From: an uncultured Pelagibacteraceae bacterium
GTDB lineage: Bacteria > Pseudomonadota > Alphaproteobacteria > Pelagibacterales > Pelagibacteraceae
Assembly (NCBI GenBank): GCA_902551755.1
Contig: CACDEB010000001.1
Coordinates: forward strand, 1-45,000
Direction of reading: 5' to 3'
DNA: 45,000 bases
Below the pieces are notes generated by a model that had not been told where the DNA came from, ran no database searches, and saw only the letters and a list, made by a program, of their open reading frames with translations. Below are positions 43,511 to 45,000 of this stretch, one piece after another; position 1 is the stretch's first letter; the number at the start of each line of letters is the position of its first letter. A program made the position numbers and the translations under genes.

Positions 43511-44246
43511 TTTTTTTAATAATTTTATTTAAAATATAAATAGATTTTAAAGCGTTCTTATTATTTTTGATTGAATTCTCTTTATTCAATAAAACGCTCT
43601 CAATCATTTTATCTAATGGATTTCCTTTGTATGAAAGAAAATTTATATTATTTATTTTATGTATTTTTTTTTGAGAATTAAATGAATATATAAATTTGAA
43701 TATAAAATTTTTTACCTCAAATGAGTAACTCAATTCACCTTTAATGTTTTTAATCAGATTAAATTTTTTAAAATTCTTTAAATCTATTGATTCAGACAAA
43801 ATATAAAGATCATGATATGCATATCTAAAAAATAGATCTTTTTTATCATTACTAAATTTTTTTCTAATTATTACATTTTTTTTCTTTAACCTAATTTTCT
43901 TTTCCTTATATCTTTCAACATCTGAAATATATAAGTTACATTTATTTTTTTTTGTTTTTTTTATTAGATCTTCAGATTTTTTAGTTTCAAATGTTAAAGG
44001 TTTCTCACAAAATATGTTTTTACATTTTGGAATAAAATGCTTACAAATTTCATAATGTTTACTTGTATTAGTTAATACAAATATCCAATCAATATTTTTA
44101 CAACTTACTTTTTTGTAATCATCTTTGCTTCTAAGTATTTTAATTATTTTTATCTTTTTTTTAAGACGTGAAATAAAAACTTTGCCCCATTTTCCTTTTC
44201 CTAAAACTATTGCTCTTTTTTTTTCATTAAAAAGATTAAGTGACAT
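43500..44246 (-). CDS. Gfo/Idh/MocA-like oxidoreductase
   Basis: NAD(P)-dependent sugar oxidoreductase family. The frame extends to a TTG at 44267; the ATG at 44246 (MSLNLFNEKK) is the better start, giving 248 residues. RAIVLGKGKWGKVFISRL is the Rossmann loop, DWIFVLTNTSKHYEI the second-strand region, and IFCEKPLTF the conserved Glu-Lys-Pro motif. The C-terminal sheet domain is short and diverged (the family is usually 300-350 residues), so catalytic competence is uncertain. It overlaps the upstream radical-SAM-like gene by 11 bases and the convergent amidotransferase. Confidence 0.72.
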   Translation of the reverse strand: MSLNLFNEKKRAIVLGKGKWGKVFISRLKKKIKIIKILRSKDDYKKVSCKNIDWIFVLTNTSKHYEICKHFIPKCKNIFCEKPLTFETKKSEDLIKKTKKNKCNLYISDVERYKEKKIRLKKKNVIIRKKFSNDKKDLFFRYAYHDLYILSESIDLKNFKKFNLIKNIKGELSYSFEVKNFIFKFIYSFNSQKKIHKINNINFLSYKGNPLDKMIESVLLNKENSIKNNKNALKSIYILNKIIKKIKD

Positions 44247-45000
44247 CCGAATACCAATTATTTCCAATTCGCATCTTTTTATTTTGCTTTCTTAATTTTA
44301 TTGGACCTAAACTAAAAGGTATATTGAACTCTTTGTCTTTTTCTGCTTGGTTTACAAGCGCAGTTAATACATGATCAAATGAATCCATAAATCTTGAATC
44401 ATCTTGTTCAAATTCAAGCGGTTGATTTTTTTCTAAAAAATTTTTGATGATACTTTCTAAAGACTTGTCTTTACTTATCCTTCCAATTATCATTTTTTTA
44501 TTACCCTCTCTATTTAAAAAACCAGCCTCTCTGAATAAAAAAACATCGCCATATAAATCAATAGCAACGGAAATCTGAGTAAAACCAAATTTTCTCATTT
44601 GTTTTCCGCTAACCTTAATTAATCCGCTATCAACCTGTCCTTTGAAAAGAGTTTCTAAAGAATAACCATAATCCACATAAAGATTTGGGCATAATTTTTT
44701 TTTTAATTCCTCAAATTTAAAAATATTCTCTTGAAGTTTTTTTCTTTCCTCTGAATTCATTGATTTATCTAATCTGTATTTTCTTTCTGTATCTCTTTCT
44801 GTAGAATGATCAGTAACGCTTTGATAATCATCTCTTAAAGTTAAAAAATTGACCCCTTCGCCATTTAAAACATTTTCATTAATTCTGTTTATTAACTCTG
44901 GAATTTGAAGTAGTTGATGTAAATTTTCTGGAATTATAATAAAATTAAAACCAAATTTTAAATTTTTGTTTATCTCATTTCTTTTTTTTAAAAAAGATAT
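44236..45000 (-). CDS. C-terminal part of a probable radical SAM-like protein (cut by right window edge)
   Basis: Open for 254 codons from the right edge to a TGA-type end at 44236, with no stop in the last 240 bases, so the ATG at 44758-44760 is internal and not a start. The visible part includes LKFGFNFIIIPENLHQLLQI, then GVNFLTLRDDYQSV, the pattern of the last strands of a radical SAM barrel, and later ISVAIDLYGDVFLFREAG and MIIGRISKDKSLESI, which resemble the ends of SPASM-like proteins. The cysteines of a SPASM domain are missing (one Cys in KLCPNLYV), and the CxxxCxxC site would lie outside the window. Family assignment is therefore tentative; the frame is certain. Confidence 0.55.
   Translation of the reverse strand: MSFLKKRNEINKNLKFGFNFIIIPENLHQLLQIPELINRINENVLNGEGVNFLTLRDDYQSVTDHSTERDTERKYRLDKSMNSEERKKLQENIFKFEELKKKLCPNLYVDYGYSLETLFKGQVDSGLIKVSGKQMRKFGFTQISVAIDLYGDVFLFREAGFLNREGNKKMIIGRISKDKSLESIIKNFLEKNQPLEFEQDDSRFMDSFDHVLTALVNQAEKDKEFNIPFSLGPIKLRKQNKKMRIGNNWYSDVT

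Noticed and set aside
1..45000. CRISPR array, insertion sequence, integrase, JUMPstart/ops element
   Set aside because: No spaced direct repeats, transposase or integrase motifs, or GGCGGTAG-type ops sequence were found on either strand by reading.

Overview
The window is extremely A+T-rich (roughly three quarters A+T by eye, with lysine-, asparagine- and isoleucine-rich proteins) and almost wholly coding. Adjacent genes overlap by 1-17 bases or are a few bases apart, and even convergent genes overlap. This compactness, together with an alphaproteobacterial-type DUF1289 protein and a MarR-type regulator of the EPS-associated family, suggests a streamlined marine alphaproteobacterium such as SAR11/Pelagibacterales, in a hypervariable surface-polysaccharide island. 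That placement is inference. I saw no rRNA, tRNA, CRISPR array, transposase, integrase or phage gene.

Layout. (1) 1-9.9 kb: envelope-sugar genes in changing orientation. They are four GT4 glycosyltransferases (one cut by the left edge, two a tail-to-tail paralogous pair), a GT2 glycosyltransferase, a UDP-glucuronate 4-epimerase, an OafA-type acyltransferase with an SGNH domain, a PhyH-like dioxygenase and an FkbM methyltransferase. (2) 9.9-20.9 kb, all minus: a B12-binding-type radical SAM enzyme and a sialyltransferase-like protein, followed by a long operon holding a 2-hydroxyacid dehydrogenase, a HisC-like aminotransferase, a BtuB-like TonB receptor, DUF1289, FkbM, the MarR-type regulator, an epimerase, a NeuA-type cytidylyltransferase, a SPASM radical SAM enzyme and a DUF6580 membrane protein. 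(3) 21-23.6 kb: a P-loop protein and a divergently transcribed PglK/MsbA-type ABC flippase. (4) 23.6-38.95 kb, all minus: a carbamoyltransferase, then a tightly coupled 12-gene operon. (5) 39.2-45 kb: a methyltransferase, a capsule-type glycosyltransferase, an asparagine-synthase-type amidotransferase, a Gfo/Idh/MocA oxidoreductase and a right-edge partial, radical-SAM-like gene.

The most notable content is in region 4. Four consecutive overlapping genes (29725 down to 25631) match, in family, size and order, the Campylobacter jejuni Cj1418-Cj1417-Cj1416-Cj1415 enzymes that build the activated phosphoramidate donor for the capsular O-methyl phosphoramidate group: glutamine kinase, gamma-glutamyl-CDP-amidate hydrolase, phosphoglutamine cytidylyltransferase and CDP-amidate kinase. 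A SAM methyltransferase ends the same operon, and a sulfotransferase-like gene lies just upstream. The front of the operon encodes a nonulosonate-type module: an SpsF-like cytidylyltransferase, a class III aminotransferase, an unknown Rossmann protein, a rare FAD-oxidoreductase/NeuB fusion and an SDR.

Three minus-strand transcription units (starting at 38950, 20908 and 18498) carry the same operator: GTTCAA-N3-TTGAAC placed directly after the -10 hexamer. This points to one local repressor controlling the carbamoyltransferase, the sialyltransferase-like/radical SAM pair and the EPS/TonB operon. The MarR-type protein encoded in the last of these is the obvious candidate.
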